A stretch of 49,756 nt of DNA from NCBI GenBank assembly GCA_034436375.1, contig DAOTVS010000047.1, forward strand, positions 1 through 49,756. Direction: 5' to 3'. The position numbers and the translations under genes were made by a program. The notes beneath the pieces were generated by a model, which saw only the letters and a program-made list of their open reading frames with translations, searched no databases and was not told the origin of the DNA. Below, piece after piece: positions 23,018 to 32,702 of this stretch. Position 1 is the stretch's first letter. Each line of letters starts with the position of its first letter. The stretch is from DAOTVS01 sp034436375. Lineage in GTDB: Bacteria; Chloroflexota; Anaerolineae; SpSt-313.

Positions 23018-24484
23018 CTAACGGCTGGAGGCCACCTGTGCAGGCACAAAGACCGTCGCCAGGTTGTCGCTGTACACTGCCTGCCAGCGCCCACTTGCTT
23101 TCAGCAGCACGGCCAGGCGACTGCTGGATTCTATCAGGCAGATGCCCACCCCATAGCGCTGCAGAGGCTCTTCCCAGTCGGCCTGCACGTCATTGGCCTT
23201 CAGGTACTCATTCAGAATCTCGTCACCATAGACCTCGGCCCGACCATCCACGAACACTGAGTACCCCTGCCAGATCAGGTAGCCCCCCCACTGGTAGGTG
23301 TTGAAGATGCGCCCCGCCAGATGGTGCGCCTGCAGGTATTGCACTGCGTCAATCGGAAAGGCTCGGCGCTGCGCCTCAGCATTGCCCTGCGCAATGGAGT
23401 GGATCCGTGCCCCCAGCACCACCCCCAGGGCAACCAGCGCCACACCAAAAACCGCCTGCACTGGCGCCGGCGCTGGCTTCGATGCCGGCGGCGCCGGCCG
23501 TAGCGCTGCTGCCTGCCGGGCCAGGATGGGCGCCCCCACCAAAGAGAGAAAAGTCACGTGGCGCATCGAGTAGAGTGCGGCGACGGTCGCCCCCGAAAGC
23601 AGGAGCAGCTCCGTGGCCGAAATCCGCTGGCGCGACAGGGCCATTGTGCCAAGCAGCAGCAGCCAAAACAGAGCCAACGGCCATGTCATCGGTAGATGAA
23701 AGTTGGGCGACGCCCACTCGCTAATGTGTTGCTGGATCAGGTTGTTGCTGAGCGTCCCGAAAGGGAAAAGGGCTGCGGCGACGCCGTTCGGCGTCAGCAG
23801 CATGCAAAGCCCACTCAGCACGCCTACCAGAGCCAGCCGCCCCACGCCGGGCCCGAGCAGAGGCCCCTGGCCCCTCCACCGGCGTAGCCAGCTTAGCTCC
23901 CGCCCCACCACGTGCACCGCGATGACGGCCAGCCCGGCCATAAAGCCGCTGTGGAGGTTGGCCCAGAGCGCTCCCAGCGGCGGCAGGAGCCACACCAGCC
24001 TCGACGCTCGCAGCGAGTCCCTGTCCAGGATGTAAAGGTACAGGCTCGTAAAAAGGAGCGTGAACATCTGGGGCCGCACACCCCACGTCATGTGACTGGC
24101 GACTGCTGCCACCATGACGCTGCAGGCGGCGACCACGGGCCTCGTCCGGCAGGTCAGGAACACCAGAGCAAAGGCGGTCGTAATCACCAGGGCGAAGAAG
24201 ATGCTCAGCCCGATAAAGCCGGTCAGCCGGTACCCGCTATAGAGCAGGACATCCGAAAGCCACTCGTGCGTCACCCAGCGGTGGCTCGTAGCGGTGTATG
24301 AAAAGATATCATACGCCGGGATGTAGCGCTGGCTGAGGATATAGCGCCCAGTGGCCATGTGCCACCACAGATCGGGGTCCGTGGCTTCCTGTACTGCCAA
24401 CCCGGCCAACGCGAGCAAGGTGGCCGGTAGCGGGAACGCTGGCAGCCAATCCGCCTTTACCGATCGGGCTTTCATTCCCAACAC
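23018..24484 (-). CDS. Polytopic membrane protein, GT-C glycosyltransferase-like, head of Tad operon
   Basis: 488 residues with about ten hydrophobic segments. The first outer loop has DPDLWWH (residues 36-42) followed by YDIFSYT and THEWLSDVLLY, an acidic-first-loop pattern reminiscent of GT-C glycosyltransferases of the PMT type. After the last segments a soluble C-terminal part carries FNTYQWGGYLIW and FVDGRAEVYG (near 411-420), found in a family I remember only as hypothetical membrane proteins. Transfer of a sugar to pilin or to the envelope is a possible role, unproven. The start is GTG 24484 (GAGGA nine bases upstream); ATG three codons later is the alternative. It is the first gene after the promoter. 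Confidence 0.7.
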   Translation of the reverse strand: MLGMKARSVKADWLPAFPLPATLLALAGLAVQEATDPDLWWHMATGRYILSQRYIPAYDIFSYTATSHRWVTHEWLSDVLLYSGYRLTGFIGLSIFFALVITTAFALVFLTCRTRPVVAACSVMVAAVASHMTWGVRPQMFTLLFTSLYLYILDRDSLRASRLVWLLPPLGALWANLHSGFMAGLAVIAVHVVGRELSWLRRWRGQGPLLGPGVGRLALVGVLSGLCMLLTPNGVAAALFPFGTLSNNLIQQHISEWASPNFHLPMTWPLALFWLLLLGTMALSRQRISATELLLLSGATVAALYSMRHVTFLSLVGAPILARQAAALRPAPPASKPAPAPVQAVFGVALVALGVVLGARIHSIAQGNAEAQRRAFPIDAVQYLQAHHLAGRIFNTYQWGGYLIWQGYSVFVDGRAEVYGDEILNEYLKANDVQADWEEPLQRYGVGICLIESSSRLAVLLKASGRWQAVYSDNLATVFVPAQVASSR

Positions 24485-24561
24485 TGGGGCAAGTCCTCAG
24501 CGAGGCCAAGTGGGGTAACGCTTTTGTTTCTCAAGGTGTACATTTCGTTACTCACGGTCTC

Positions 24562-24567
24562 ATTATA
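24562..24567 (-). promoter_or_regulatory. -10 box of the Tad operon promoter
   Basis: TATAAT on the minus strand, about 78 bases before the first start codon. The -35 is poor (TTACGC, 20 bases away). In the leader GTAACG and CGTTAC (24515-24551) form a hairpin. Confidence 0.55.
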
Positions 24568-24858
24568 GCGACTATGCGGCGCCCATTGCGTAAGCTGGGC
24601 GTAAATGCGCCGTGAGTTTGCCGATGCTCGTGCCCACAAGCGACAATGGCTGTTACCCGGGCAATCCTCGACTCACTCGAACAATAGTCGCAGTGTGGTA
24701 ACCAAATCATGCTTGATACGGCCCCAACCGGGCCGAACGCTCCGCACGGACCCGGTACGGGCCTTTTGGGGGTTGAGGCCGGGCTACGGCGTAGCGAGAT
24801 AGCCGGCTGCAAGCCAGAGCGGTGATGAGCTTGGGATGCGCCGTGCCGGGCGGGGCGC
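24568..24858. other. Non-coding stretch upstream of the Tad promoter
   Basis: I see no credible gene here. It holds a short GCTAC/GTAGC hairpin (24783-24795) and several GC-rich repeats (CCCGG/CCGGG type) that could be operator or leader DNA. The ORFs in it are short and without SD, and the one that crosses the axis exists only because of the mirror symmetry. Confidence 0.5.
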
Positions 24859-24898
24859 AAAAGGCCGGCCGTCGCCCATGGGCGACGGCCGGCCTTTT
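24859..24898. terminator. Axis hairpin, terminator-like palindrome
   Basis: AAAA, then GGCCGGCCGTCGCCCA and its exact complement, then TTTT. The shape (A-tract, GC-rich stem, CCCATGGG centre, T-tract) matches the bidirectional terminator at 5604-5683. The pairing continues to the ends of the window, so the true native extent of this hairpin cannot be read here. Confidence 0.7.
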
Positions 24899-25189
24899 GC
24901 GCCCCGCCCGGCACGGCGCATCCCAAGCTCATCACCGCTCTGGCTTGCAGCCGGCTATCTCGCTACGCCGTAGCCCGGCCTCAACCCCCAAAAGGCCCGT
25001 ACCGGGTCCGTGCGGAGCGTTCGGCCCGGTTGGGGCCGTATCAAGCATGATTTGGTTACCACACTGCGACTATTGTTCGAGTGAGTCGAGGATTGCCCGG
25101 GTAACAGCCATTGTCGCTTGTGGGCACGAGCATCGGCAAACTCACGGCGCATTTACGCCCAGCTTACGCAATGGGCGCCGCATAGTCGC

Positions 25190-25195
25190 TATAAT
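25190..25195 (+). promoter_or_regulatory. Mirror copy: -10 box of the Tad operon promoter
   Basis: TATAAT, reverse complement of 24562-24567. Confidence 0.55.
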
Positions 25196-25272
25196 GAGAC
25201 CGTGAGTAACGAAATGTACACCTTGAGAAACAAAAGCGTTACCCCACTTGGCCTCGCTGAGGACTTGCCCCA

Positions 25273-26739
25273 GTGTTGGGAATGAAAGCCCGATCGGTAA
25301 AGGCGGATTGGCTGCCAGCGTTCCCGCTACCGGCCACCTTGCTCGCGTTGGCCGGGTTGGCAGTACAGGAAGCCACGGACCCCGATCTGTGGTGGCACAT
25401 GGCCACTGGGCGCTATATCCTCAGCCAGCGCTACATCCCGGCGTATGATATCTTTTCATACACCGCTACGAGCCACCGCTGGGTGACGCACGAGTGGCTT
25501 TCGGATGTCCTGCTCTATAGCGGGTACCGGCTGACCGGCTTTATCGGGCTGAGCATCTTCTTCGCCCTGGTGATTACGACCGCCTTTGCTCTGGTGTTCC
25601 TGACCTGCCGGACGAGGCCCGTGGTCGCCGCCTGCAGCGTCATGGTGGCAGCAGTCGCCAGTCACATGACGTGGGGTGTGCGGCCCCAGATGTTCACGCT
25701 CCTTTTTACGAGCCTGTACCTTTACATCCTGGACAGGGACTCGCTGCGAGCGTCGAGGCTGGTGTGGCTCCTGCCGCCGCTGGGAGCGCTCTGGGCCAAC
25801 CTCCACAGCGGCTTTATGGCCGGGCTGGCCGTCATCGCGGTGCACGTGGTGGGGCGGGAGCTAAGCTGGCTACGCCGGTGGAGGGGCCAGGGGCCTCTGC
25901 TCGGGCCCGGCGTGGGGCGGCTGGCTCTGGTAGGCGTGCTGAGTGGGCTTTGCATGCTGCTGACGCCGAACGGCGTCGCCGCAGCCCTTTTCCCTTTCGG
26001 GACGCTCAGCAACAACCTGATCCAGCAACACATTAGCGAGTGGGCGTCGCCCAACTTTCATCTACCGATGACATGGCCGTTGGCTCTGTTTTGGCTGCTG
26101 CTGCTTGGCACAATGGCCCTGTCGCGCCAGCGGATTTCGGCCACGGAGCTGCTCCTGCTTTCGGGGGCGACCGTCGCCGCACTCTACTCGATGCGCCACG
26201 TGACTTTTCTCTCTTTGGTGGGGGCGCCCATCCTGGCCCGGCAGGCAGCAGCGCTACGGCCGGCGCCGCCGGCATCGAAGCCAGCGCCGGCGCCAGTGCA
26301 GGCGGTTTTTGGTGTGGCGCTGGTTGCCCTGGGGGTGGTGCTGGGGGCACGGATCCACTCCATTGCGCAGGGCAATGCTGAGGCGCAGCGCCGAGCCTTT
26401 CCGATTGACGCAGTGCAATACCTGCAGGCGCACCATCTGGCGGGGCGCATCTTCAACACCTACCAGTGGGGGGGCTACCTGATCTGGCAGGGGTACTCAG
26501 TGTTCGTGGATGGTCGGGCCGAGGTCTATGGTGACGAGATTCTGAATGAGTACCTGAAGGCCAATGACGTGCAGGCCGACTGGGAAGAGCCTCTGCAGCG
26601 CTATGGGGTGGGCATCTGCCTGATAGAATCCAGCAGTCGCCTGGCCGTGCTGCTGAAAGCAAGTGGGCGCTGGCAGGCAGTGTACAGCGACAACCTGGCG
26701 ACGGTCTTTGTGCCTGCACAGGTGGCCTCCAGCCGTTAG
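25273..26739 (+). CDS. Mirror copy: polytopic GT-C-like membrane protein
   Basis: Exact copy of 23018-24484. Read on the plus strand here: GTG start, DPDLWWH at residues 36-42 and about ten membrane segments. Confidence 0.7.
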   Translation: MLGMKARSVKADWLPAFPLPATLLALAGLAVQEATDPDLWWHMATGRYILSQRYIPAYDIFSYTATSHRWVTHEWLSDVLLYSGYRLTGFIGLSIFFALVITTAFALVFLTCRTRPVVAACSVMVAAVASHMTWGVRPQMFTLLFTSLYLYILDRDSLRASRLVWLLPPLGALWANLHSGFMAGLAVIAVHVVGRELSWLRRWRGQGPLLGPGVGRLALVGVLSGLCMLLTPNGVAAALFPFGTLSNNLIQQHISEWASPNFHLPMTWPLALFWLLLLGTMALSRQRISATELLLLSGATVAALYSMRHVTFLSLVGAPILARQAAALRPAPPASKPAPAPVQAVFGVALVALGVVLGARIHSIAQGNAEAQRRAFPIDAVQYLQAHHLAGRIFNTYQWGGYLIWQGYSVFVDGRAEVYGDEILNEYLKANDVQADWEEPLQRYGVGICLIESSSRLAVLLKASGRWQAVYSDNLATVFVPAQVASSR

Positions 26740-26811
26740 GTCCGTTTACGCTGAGGCCCGGCTGGCCGACGGGCGGCCGGCGGCGGCAGGCTCGCATACT
26801 GAGGAGGGCTG

Positions 26812-27024
26812 ATGTTGCAATGCTTCGTGAAACAGGTGCGAGCAGTGGTGCCGCGCTTCCTGGGCCCGCACCGAGAGGATGGGCAGGACCTGGCCGAGTA
26901 CGCGGTCACCCTTGCCATGGTAGCCCTATTGGTGATCGCAGCCGTGTTGCTTTTGCGGTATCAGATCGCCAACACGTTCAACGTGATCGTGCAGGGCCTT
27001 GCGGTCAATGGCATCGGTAGTTAG
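26812..27024 (+). CDS. flp: Mirror copy: Flp pilin paralogue (70 residues)
   Basis: Exact copy of 22733-22945; leader of 24 residues, G|Q cleavage site, Glu at +5. Confidence 0.9.
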   Translation: MLQCFVKQVRAVVPRFLGPHREDGQDLAEYAVTLAMVALLVIAAVLLLRYQIANTFNVIVQGLAVNGIGS

Positions 27025-27150
27025 CCTCAGGGTGGGCAGCCCGCGGTCGTCGCGTTGGCGAGGCGCCCAGAGCTGCTACATAGTACTCACGGGAGACCTT
27101 ATCGTATTGGAGAGATGTCGGCGGAATGCGCCAGAAGGGAGGAGAGACCC

Positions 27151-27342
27151 ATGTTGCAGTATTTCACCACGTGGCTGCGGACAATGAAGAGGGAAGATGG
27201 GCAGGACCTGGCAGAGTACGCCTTGCTGATCGCCCTGATCGCCCTGTTGGTGATCGCGGTGGTCGCCCTGCTCGGCGGGCAGATCAAGAACGTCTTCAAC
27301 TCCATTACCAGCGGCTTTGCTGCCAACGGCATCGGCAGCTGA
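27151..27342 (+). CDS. flp: Mirror copy: Flp pilin (second)
   Basis: Exact copy of 22415-22606; ATG after AGGGAGGAG. Confidence 0.93.
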   Translation: MLQYFTTWLRTMKREDGQDLAEYALLIALIALLVIAVVALLGGQIKNVFNSITSGFAANGIGS

Positions 27343-27438
27343 GTTGCCGGGAGAGATCGCATCCTGGTATGCCGTGAGCAGCGGTAGCCGTGTATTGGGC
27401 AGACGCCGGCCGAGTGGGCCGGAAGGGGAGGAAAACCC

Positions 27439-27630
27439 ATGTTGCAGTATTTCACCACGTGGCTGCGGACCCTGAAGAGAGAAGATGGCCAGGACCTGGC
27501 AGAGTATGCCTTGCTGATCGCCCTGATCGCCCTGTTGGTGATCGCGGTGGTCGCCCTGCTCGGCGGGCAGATCAAGAACGTCTTCAACTCCATTACCAGC
27601 GGCTTTGCTGCCAACGGCATCGGCGGTTGA
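27439..27630 (+). CDS. flp: Mirror copy: Flp pilin (third)
   Basis: Exact copy of 22127-22318; differs from the gene before it at residues 12 and 63 only. Confidence 0.93.
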   Translation: MLQYFTTWLRTLKREDGQDLAEYALLIALIALLVIAVVALLGGQIKNVFNSITSGFAANGIGG

Positions 27631-27658
27631 TCCGTACGGTAGTGCAGTGCAGTCCCTT

Positions 27659-27679
27659 GGGGCGGCGCAATGCCGCCCC
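27659..27679 (+). repeat. Mirror copy: hairpin after the last pilin gene
   Basis: GGGGCGGC-GCAAT-GCCGCCCC, copy of 22078-22098. Confidence 0.5.
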
Positions 27680-27850
27680 ACAAAGATCGTCGTTTTGCGT
27701 GCAGGTGGGCTCCCAGACGGGGGCAGGTGAATGCCCGGTGGCTGTAGAGGCGCCACCTGTTTCCCGTCAAGTTGTGAGGGGGCCCACCAGAGTCGGGTAG
27801 GCAAAGGGCGCCGCAGGGCATGTGGCGCCGGTAGATACCCTTAACGCCGT

Positions 27851-27889
27851 AGCCCTGCTGGTGAGACGTTTGTCGTCAGCAGGGCTTTT
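27851..27889 (+). terminator. Mirror copy: terminator after the pilin genes
   Basis: AGCCCTGCTG with CAGCAGGGCT and then TTT; copy of 21868-21906. Confidence 0.75.
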
Positions 27890-27909
27890 GTCAATCAAGG
27901 AGATGCAGG

Positions 27910-28308
27910 GTGACCACAAAGAGCGAAGCCGGTCAGGCAGTAGCGGAAATGGCTCTCGTGCTACCCCTTCTCCTGTTGGTCATGGCCGGGTGCCTCGACC
28001 TGGGACGGGCCTTCTCGGTGTGGCTGACGCTGGCCAACGCCTCGCGCGAAGGGGCGCGCTATGGCTGCGTCTACCCTACCGATACCAACGGTATCATTGG
28101 TGAGACCCTGGGGACTGCGACGGCTGCAGGGTTGGCTGTCGCACGCAGCGATGTGCAGGTCTCGATGCCCGAAGGAACCGACGGCGGGCTTCCGGTTGTG
28201 GTGACCGTTCAGTATCGCTTGCGCATGGTCACGGGCTACCTGGTGGGCGCGCAGCCCCTGCTCATTCGGGCCAGCACGCAGATGGTCATCATCGGCGGAG
28301 GAAGCTAG
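27910..28308 (+). CDS. tadE: Mirror copy: TadE-like pseudopilin, copy 2
   Basis: Exact copy of 21449-21847; GTG start after AAGGAG. Confidence 0.87.
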   Translation: MTTKSEAGQAVAEMALVLPLLLLVMAGCLDLGRAFSVWLTLANASREGARYGCVYPTDTNGIIGETLGTATAAGLAVARSDVQVSMPEGTDGGLPVVVTVQYRLRMVTGYLVGAQPLLIRASTQMVIIGGGS

Positions 28309-28782
28309 ATGCGGAACGCGACCTATGTGCAAGCGAGCGATTGCCGGCCCGGGCTGGCCCGTGAAAGTGGGCAGGCAACCGCTGAGCTCTCTCTGGTGCT
28401 GTTGATCCTGTTGATGCTCATCTTCGGGATCGTGGACCTCAGCCGCGCCGTGTATGCACAGAACGTGGTGTCTACAGCGGCCCAGGAGGGAGCCCGCTGG
28501 GCGAGCACGCACCCCATTCCGAATGGTGAGGGGGCATACCCCAATTGCTGTAGTGTCGACCCAGAGTATTGCGCCGAGTTCAGGAGCGCGACCCTGCGGC
28601 TGGTAGCCGGCATCAACCCCAATGATCTGACGCTGAGTCTGACCCAGCCGGATAGCGACCATGTGCAGGTGGAGGTGACCTATACCTTCCGAGCCACTGT
28701 GCAGTTCATCGGCCAAGCTCTGGATGGGGGCACAGGGAACGGGATCATCTTGCATGGGCGTTCGCGGATGCAGATCGGGTGA
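28309..28782 (+). CDS. tadE: Mirror copy: TadE-like pseudopilin, copy 1
   Basis: Exact copy of 20975-21448; ATG directly abuts the previous stop codon. Confidence 0.88.
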   Translation: MRNATYVQASDCRPGLARESGQATAELSLVLLILLMLIFGIVDLSRAVYAQNVVSTAAQEGARWASTHPIPNGEGAYPNCCSVDPEYCAEFRSATLRLVAGINPNDLTLSLTQPDSDHVQVEVTYTFRATVQFIGQALDGGTGNGIILHGRSRMQIG

Positions 28783-28790
28783 GGTAGCTC

Positions 28791-29723
28791 ATGTTGACGG
28801 CCGAGAACGTCGTGAAGGATCCGTCAGAGGCGAGGCACGGCAGGCTCTCGCGTTGCGAGCGCGGGCAGACCCTGGTGATAGTGGCCCTGCTGATGCTCGC
28901 CCTCATGGCCCTGTTAGCCCTCGTACTCGATGTCGGGAACATCTATATCCAGCGGCGTATGGTGCAGAATGCCGCCGACGCGGCGGCGCTGGCCGGGGCG
29001 CGAGCGCTGGCTCTGGGCGAGGATGCGAGCGCTGTCGAGACGGAAGCGATCGACTATGCAATGCAGCGGAATGCCGCCAGCTCGTGCGTGGTTTCGGTCG
29101 TGAGCACAACCGTGATGGTAACGGCGAGCAAGACCTTTCCAACGTATTTTGCCCCCATCCTGGGCATTCCCGCGGCCACTGTGAACGCTACGGCCCAGGG
29201 GGGGCAACTCGGATACCCGGGCTCCTGGACTGGCGGGCTCATGCCCATCGCCGTGGATAAGAATGCAGTCTCCCCGGGCCGGAGCATCCAGATCTGGGAC
29301 GATGGCAAGACGGTGGACTCGAAGAGCGGAGCGACGGCCGGCGGCGACCGCGGTTGGCTCTACTTTGAGGGACCCGGCGCGAGCACGATACGCAATGAGA
29401 TTGAGGGCGGCGGTTATGGCGGCACGGTGAAGGTCGGCGACTGGATCGATGGCGCCCCCGGCGTCAAGAACTCGTGCACTGGGGCGATGTCGATCTGGAT
29501 CAACCATATCGTGATCTGCCCCGTCTATGATGAGTATGATGCCAAGTGCCAGGGCAACGAATGCGGCTACCACATCGTGGGCTTTGGCGCTTTCAAAGTG
29601 ACGAAAATCGTGGATAAGGGGAACCCCAAGTACATCGAGGGTGTGTTCCAGAACTACACGGTAGGCGGGCGGACGGGCGGAACCTTTGATACCGGCGTGC
29701 GGGTCATTGGGCTCAAGCGTTGA
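28791..29723 (+). CDS. Mirror copy: TadG-like protein, copy 2
   Basis: Exact copy of 20034-20966; N-terminal helix and shared C-terminal block ending GVRVIGLKR. Confidence 0.82.
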   Translation: MLTAENVVKDPSEARHGRLSRCERGQTLVIVALLMLALMALLALVLDVGNIYIQRRMVQNAADAAALAGARALALGEDASAVETEAIDYAMQRNAASSCVVSVVSTTVMVTASKTFPTYFAPILGIPAATVNATAQGGQLGYPGSWTGGLMPIAVDKNAVSPGRSIQIWDDGKTVDSKSGATAGGDRGWLYFEGPGASTIRNEIEGGGYGGTVKVGDWIDGAPGVKNSCTGAMSIWINHIVICPVYDEYDAKCQGNECGYHIVGFGAFKVTKIVDKGNPKYIEGVFQNYTVGGRTGGTFDTGVRVIGLKR

Positions 29724-29737
29724 CCCAGGGGGAAACG

Positions 29738-30679
29738 ATGGCCGGTCCAATGGATTTCAGTGATAGTGAGGGCAGGGCGCGCCCCAGGTGGATGTGGGCA
29801 TCTGAGAAGGGGCAGACGCTCGTCATTGTGGCGCTGCTGATGCTGGTCCTGATGGCTCTGCTGGCGATGGTGATCGACGTCGGCAACATCTATGTCGAGC
29901 GGCGCCTGGTCCAGCGGGCCGCCGACGCCGGCGCCCTGGCCGGTGTGCGGGCGCTCAGCCTGAACCAGACTCAGGCTGATGTGCTCGCGGCGGTCAATGA
30001 CTATGCCGTGGTGCGCAATGGCGCCGGATCATGCCAAGCGCAGATTTTGAGCTCGAGCGTTACAGTGACAGCGAGCAAGACCTTTAACACCTACTTTGCC
30101 TCTGTGGTGGGGATTCCGCACTTTAACGTGCAGGCGGTCGCGCAAGCGGGGTATTCCTTCCCTTCAGAGTGGCGCGGGGGCCTGATGCCCCTGCTGGTAA
30201 AGAATACTGCGATCACCTTGACGCGCCAGATCCAGATCTGGGACGATAAGACTCAGGTCTCTGACTACAACTATGGCAAGGTGGCCGATGGCGAGCGCGG
30301 CTGGGCGAACTTTGACGGCGGCTCGGTCGACAACAATGAGATCGTCGCCTGGGTGGCCTACGGTTACCCGGGTACAGTTAAGGTGGGCGATTGGGTCAAT
30401 GGGACCCCGGGCACCAAGACGGCTGGCCTGCAAGAGATGGCGCAGGTGCGCCTCAACACCGTCATCATAGTGCCAGTGTATGATAGCACGCGCCCAGGCA
30501 TCTCGGGCAATGGCGAGCTGGACTATCACATCGTCGGCTTTGCGGCCTTTTATGTCGTCGAGGTGGTGGATACCGGCACTCCCAAGTACGTCAAGGGACA
30601 ATTCATACGCTATGTGGCGGCCCAGGAGGCCGGGGGGACGTTCGACAGCGGTGTGCGCGTGATCGCAATAAAGCGGTAG
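29738..30679 (+). CDS. Mirror copy: TadG-like protein, copy 1
   Basis: Exact copy of 19078-20019; ATG after AGGGGG, end GVRVIAIKR. Confidence 0.82.
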   Translation: MAGPMDFSDSEGRARPRWMWASEKGQTLVIVALLMLVLMALLAMVIDVGNIYVERRLVQRAADAGALAGVRALSLNQTQADVLAAVNDYAVVRNGAGSCQAQILSSSVTVTASKTFNTYFASVVGIPHFNVQAVAQAGYSFPSEWRGGLMPLLVKNTAITLTRQIQIWDDKTQVSDYNYGKVADGERGWANFDGGSVDNNEIVAWVAYGYPGTVKVGDWVNGTPGTKTAGLQEMAQVRLNTVIIVPVYDSTRPGISGNGELDYHIVGFAAFYVVEVVDTGTPKYVKGQFIRYVAAQEAGGTFDSGVRVIAIKR

Positions 30680-30743
30680 CTGAGGATTGGCGCGAGTGTT
30701 AGCCGTGGGGCCCGTGTGTGATGAGTAGAAGGGGTGAGAAACG

Positions 30744-31511
30744 TTGAACCGGCGGCGAGGTTGTCTGTGGTTTGCGGCTGGCCTGATCCTGGCGGTCCTG
30801 GCCGGCACCCTGGCCTTCATAACCGTGCAGAAAGCGGCGAGTACGCCCAAACAGGTGGAAGAGGTTCCCCGCGTCAAGGTGGTGGTGGCAGCACGCGATA
30901 TCTCTCTGCATACCGTGATCACTGATGCGGACCTTGCTCTGCGTGAGGAGCCTGCAGATGTCGTGCCCGACGGGGCGCTGACAGCCCAGGAGGATGCGGT
31001 CGGCAAGTTGAGCACCGTCAACATCGCGCGCGGCGAAATCGTGTTGCCAGGCAAGTTGATCGCGCCGGATTATGTGGGCCCACAGACGGCCCTGGTCATG
31101 GATCCCAAGCAGGTCGTCATCGCCTTTCCGGCGACAGACCTGCTCAGCTCCGTCGATGTGGTGCGCCCCGGGGACCGGGTCGAGATCCTCTTCTCCCACG
31201 ATTTCGGCAAAGATCCCTCCCTGAAAAAGAGCACCGGCATGAACACCCTGACCATCCTTCAGAATGTGCGGGTGGCCGGGATCATCTATGACAGCAAAGA
31301 CCCCAAAACGGGCAGCCATGGGCCAGCAAAGGCAATCCTGCTGGCGGTGGATCCCCAGGATGCCCTGGTGCTCAAATACCTCCGCGATTCCGGTGCATCT
31401 CAGGACTTGGCACTGCGCAGCCCCGCAGCCACAGGCGAGTTTAATGTAAGTCCTGTGAATGGCGAGTACATGTTGCAGCGTTACAAGATTCAATGGCAGG
31501 CAGGACAATGA
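30744..31511 (+). CDS. cpaB: Mirror copy: CpaB/RcpC
   Basis: Exact copy of 18246-19013; TTG start, SAF domain. Confidence 0.9.
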   Translation: MNRRRGCLWFAAGLILAVLAGTLAFITVQKAASTPKQVEEVPRVKVVVAARDISLHTVITDADLALREEPADVVPDGALTAQEDAVGKLSTVNIARGEIVLPGKLIAPDYVGPQTALVMDPKQVVIAFPATDLLSSVDVVRPGDRVEILFSHDFGKDPSLKKSTGMNTLTILQNVRVAGIIYDSKDPKTGSHGPAKAILLAVDPQDALVLKYLRDSGASQDLALRSPAATGEFNVSPVNGEYMLQRYKIQWQAGQ

Positions 31512-32686
31512 ACGCAGAGCTGTGGCCTGAAGCCCGTGGCGGGGTGCGCCTGGTCAAGAGCGGCCGCACACCCGGCCATCGGACGAGGATCCTGGTGGTC
31601 GACCGGGACCCCAGCGCTGTGGCTGTTGTGCGCAGCGTGCTGCGTTCCCAGGATTGGGAGGTCATCACTGCCAAGTCGGGGGCCGAGGGCCTGGACAAGG
31701 CGCGCGTGGAGGGTCCGGATGCGATCGTGACGGAACTCGACCTGGCTGATATGACCGGGCCCGACCTGTGCCGCGCCCTGCGCCTGCGGAACGAGACCGC
31801 GACGACGCCCATCATCGTGCTCAGCACGGCAACGGGTGTATCGGAGCGGGTGGCCAGCCTGCGCGCGGGAGCTTTCGATTATTTGGTCAAGCCCCCTGAT
31901 GCGCAGGAGCTCGTCGCCCGCATCAAGGCGGCCCTGGACCTGCGCAAGGAGAAATCGGGTTTTGTCGTCGCTGTCCTGGGCACCAAAGGTGGGGTGGGGG
32001 CCAGTGTGGTGGCAGTCAACGTGGCGGCCGCGTTGCGCCAGGAAACGAGATCCGGGGTCGTCCTCGTGGATGCGGCTTTGCGCACCGGTGCGGTGGATGT
32101 CCTCCTGAACATGCATACCGGGCCATCCGGCGGGAGGCTGCTGCCGCGCATCGAAGAGCTGGATGAGGGCGATTTCGAAGCCATCCTGACCCCGCATGCG
32201 ACGGGTATTCAGGTGTTGTTGCCGCAGCAGCAGGGCTATGACGTGCTGACAGCGGATGAGATGCACAGGATGCTCATGAGCCTGCGGCGTCTGCGGGACT
32301 TTGTGGTGGTCGATATGCCACCCCTCCATGACGACAATGTGGCCGCGACCCTGGACCTGGCGGATCGGGTAGTGCTCGTGCTGACGCCAGAGATTCCGGC
32401 GCTGAGAGGGGCGCGGCTCTTTCTGGAGAGGGCTGCGCAGATGGGCCTGTCGCGCGAGCGCGTGGTGCCTGTGCTCAACCGGTTTCCGCAAAAGGGTGGC
32501 CTGCCTCGGCAGGCCATTGAGAACGCACTGGGCATTAGCGTGCAGGGCGCTGTGCCCGATGATGTCAAGCTGGTGACCTACAGCGTGAACCGTGGGGTAC
32601 CCGTCGTAGAGAGCCATCCGCACAGTGCGGTGGCGAAGCAGATGGACGAACTGGCCAGGAGTCTGACCAGGATAGCCCGGCAGTAG
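31508..32686 (+). CDS. cpaE: Mirror copy: CpaE-like ATPase with degenerate receiver
   Basis: Exact copy of 17071-18249; Glu76 in place of the phospho-acceptor, ATGA overlap with cpaB. Confidence 0.9.
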   Translation: MNAELWPEARGGVRLVKSGRTPGHRTRILVVDRDPSAVAVVRSVLRSQDWEVITAKSGAEGLDKARVEGPDAIVTELDLADMTGPDLCRALRLRNETATTPIIVLSTATGVSERVASLRAGAFDYLVKPPDAQELVARIKAALDLRKEKSGFVVAVLGTKGGVGASVVAVNVAAALRQETRSGVVLVDAALRTGAVDVLLNMHTGPSGGRLLPRIEELDEGDFEAILTPHATGIQVLLPQQQGYDVLTADEMHRMLMSLRRLRDFVVVDMPPLHDDNVAATLDLADRVVLVLTPEIPALRGARLFLERAAQMGLSRERVVPVLNRFPQKGGLPRQAIENALGISVQGAVPDDVKLVTYSVNRGVPVVESHPHSAVAKQMDELARSLTRIARQ

Positions 32687-32702
32687 TGGGCAGGGGGGCA
32701 AC

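Noticed and set aside
24552..24935. Open frame of 127 codons crossing the axis, present on both strands
   Set aside because: It exists only through the mirror symmetry, has no SD, and its composition is Arg/Pro/Ala-rich as expected for a shadow of non-coding GC-rich DNA.
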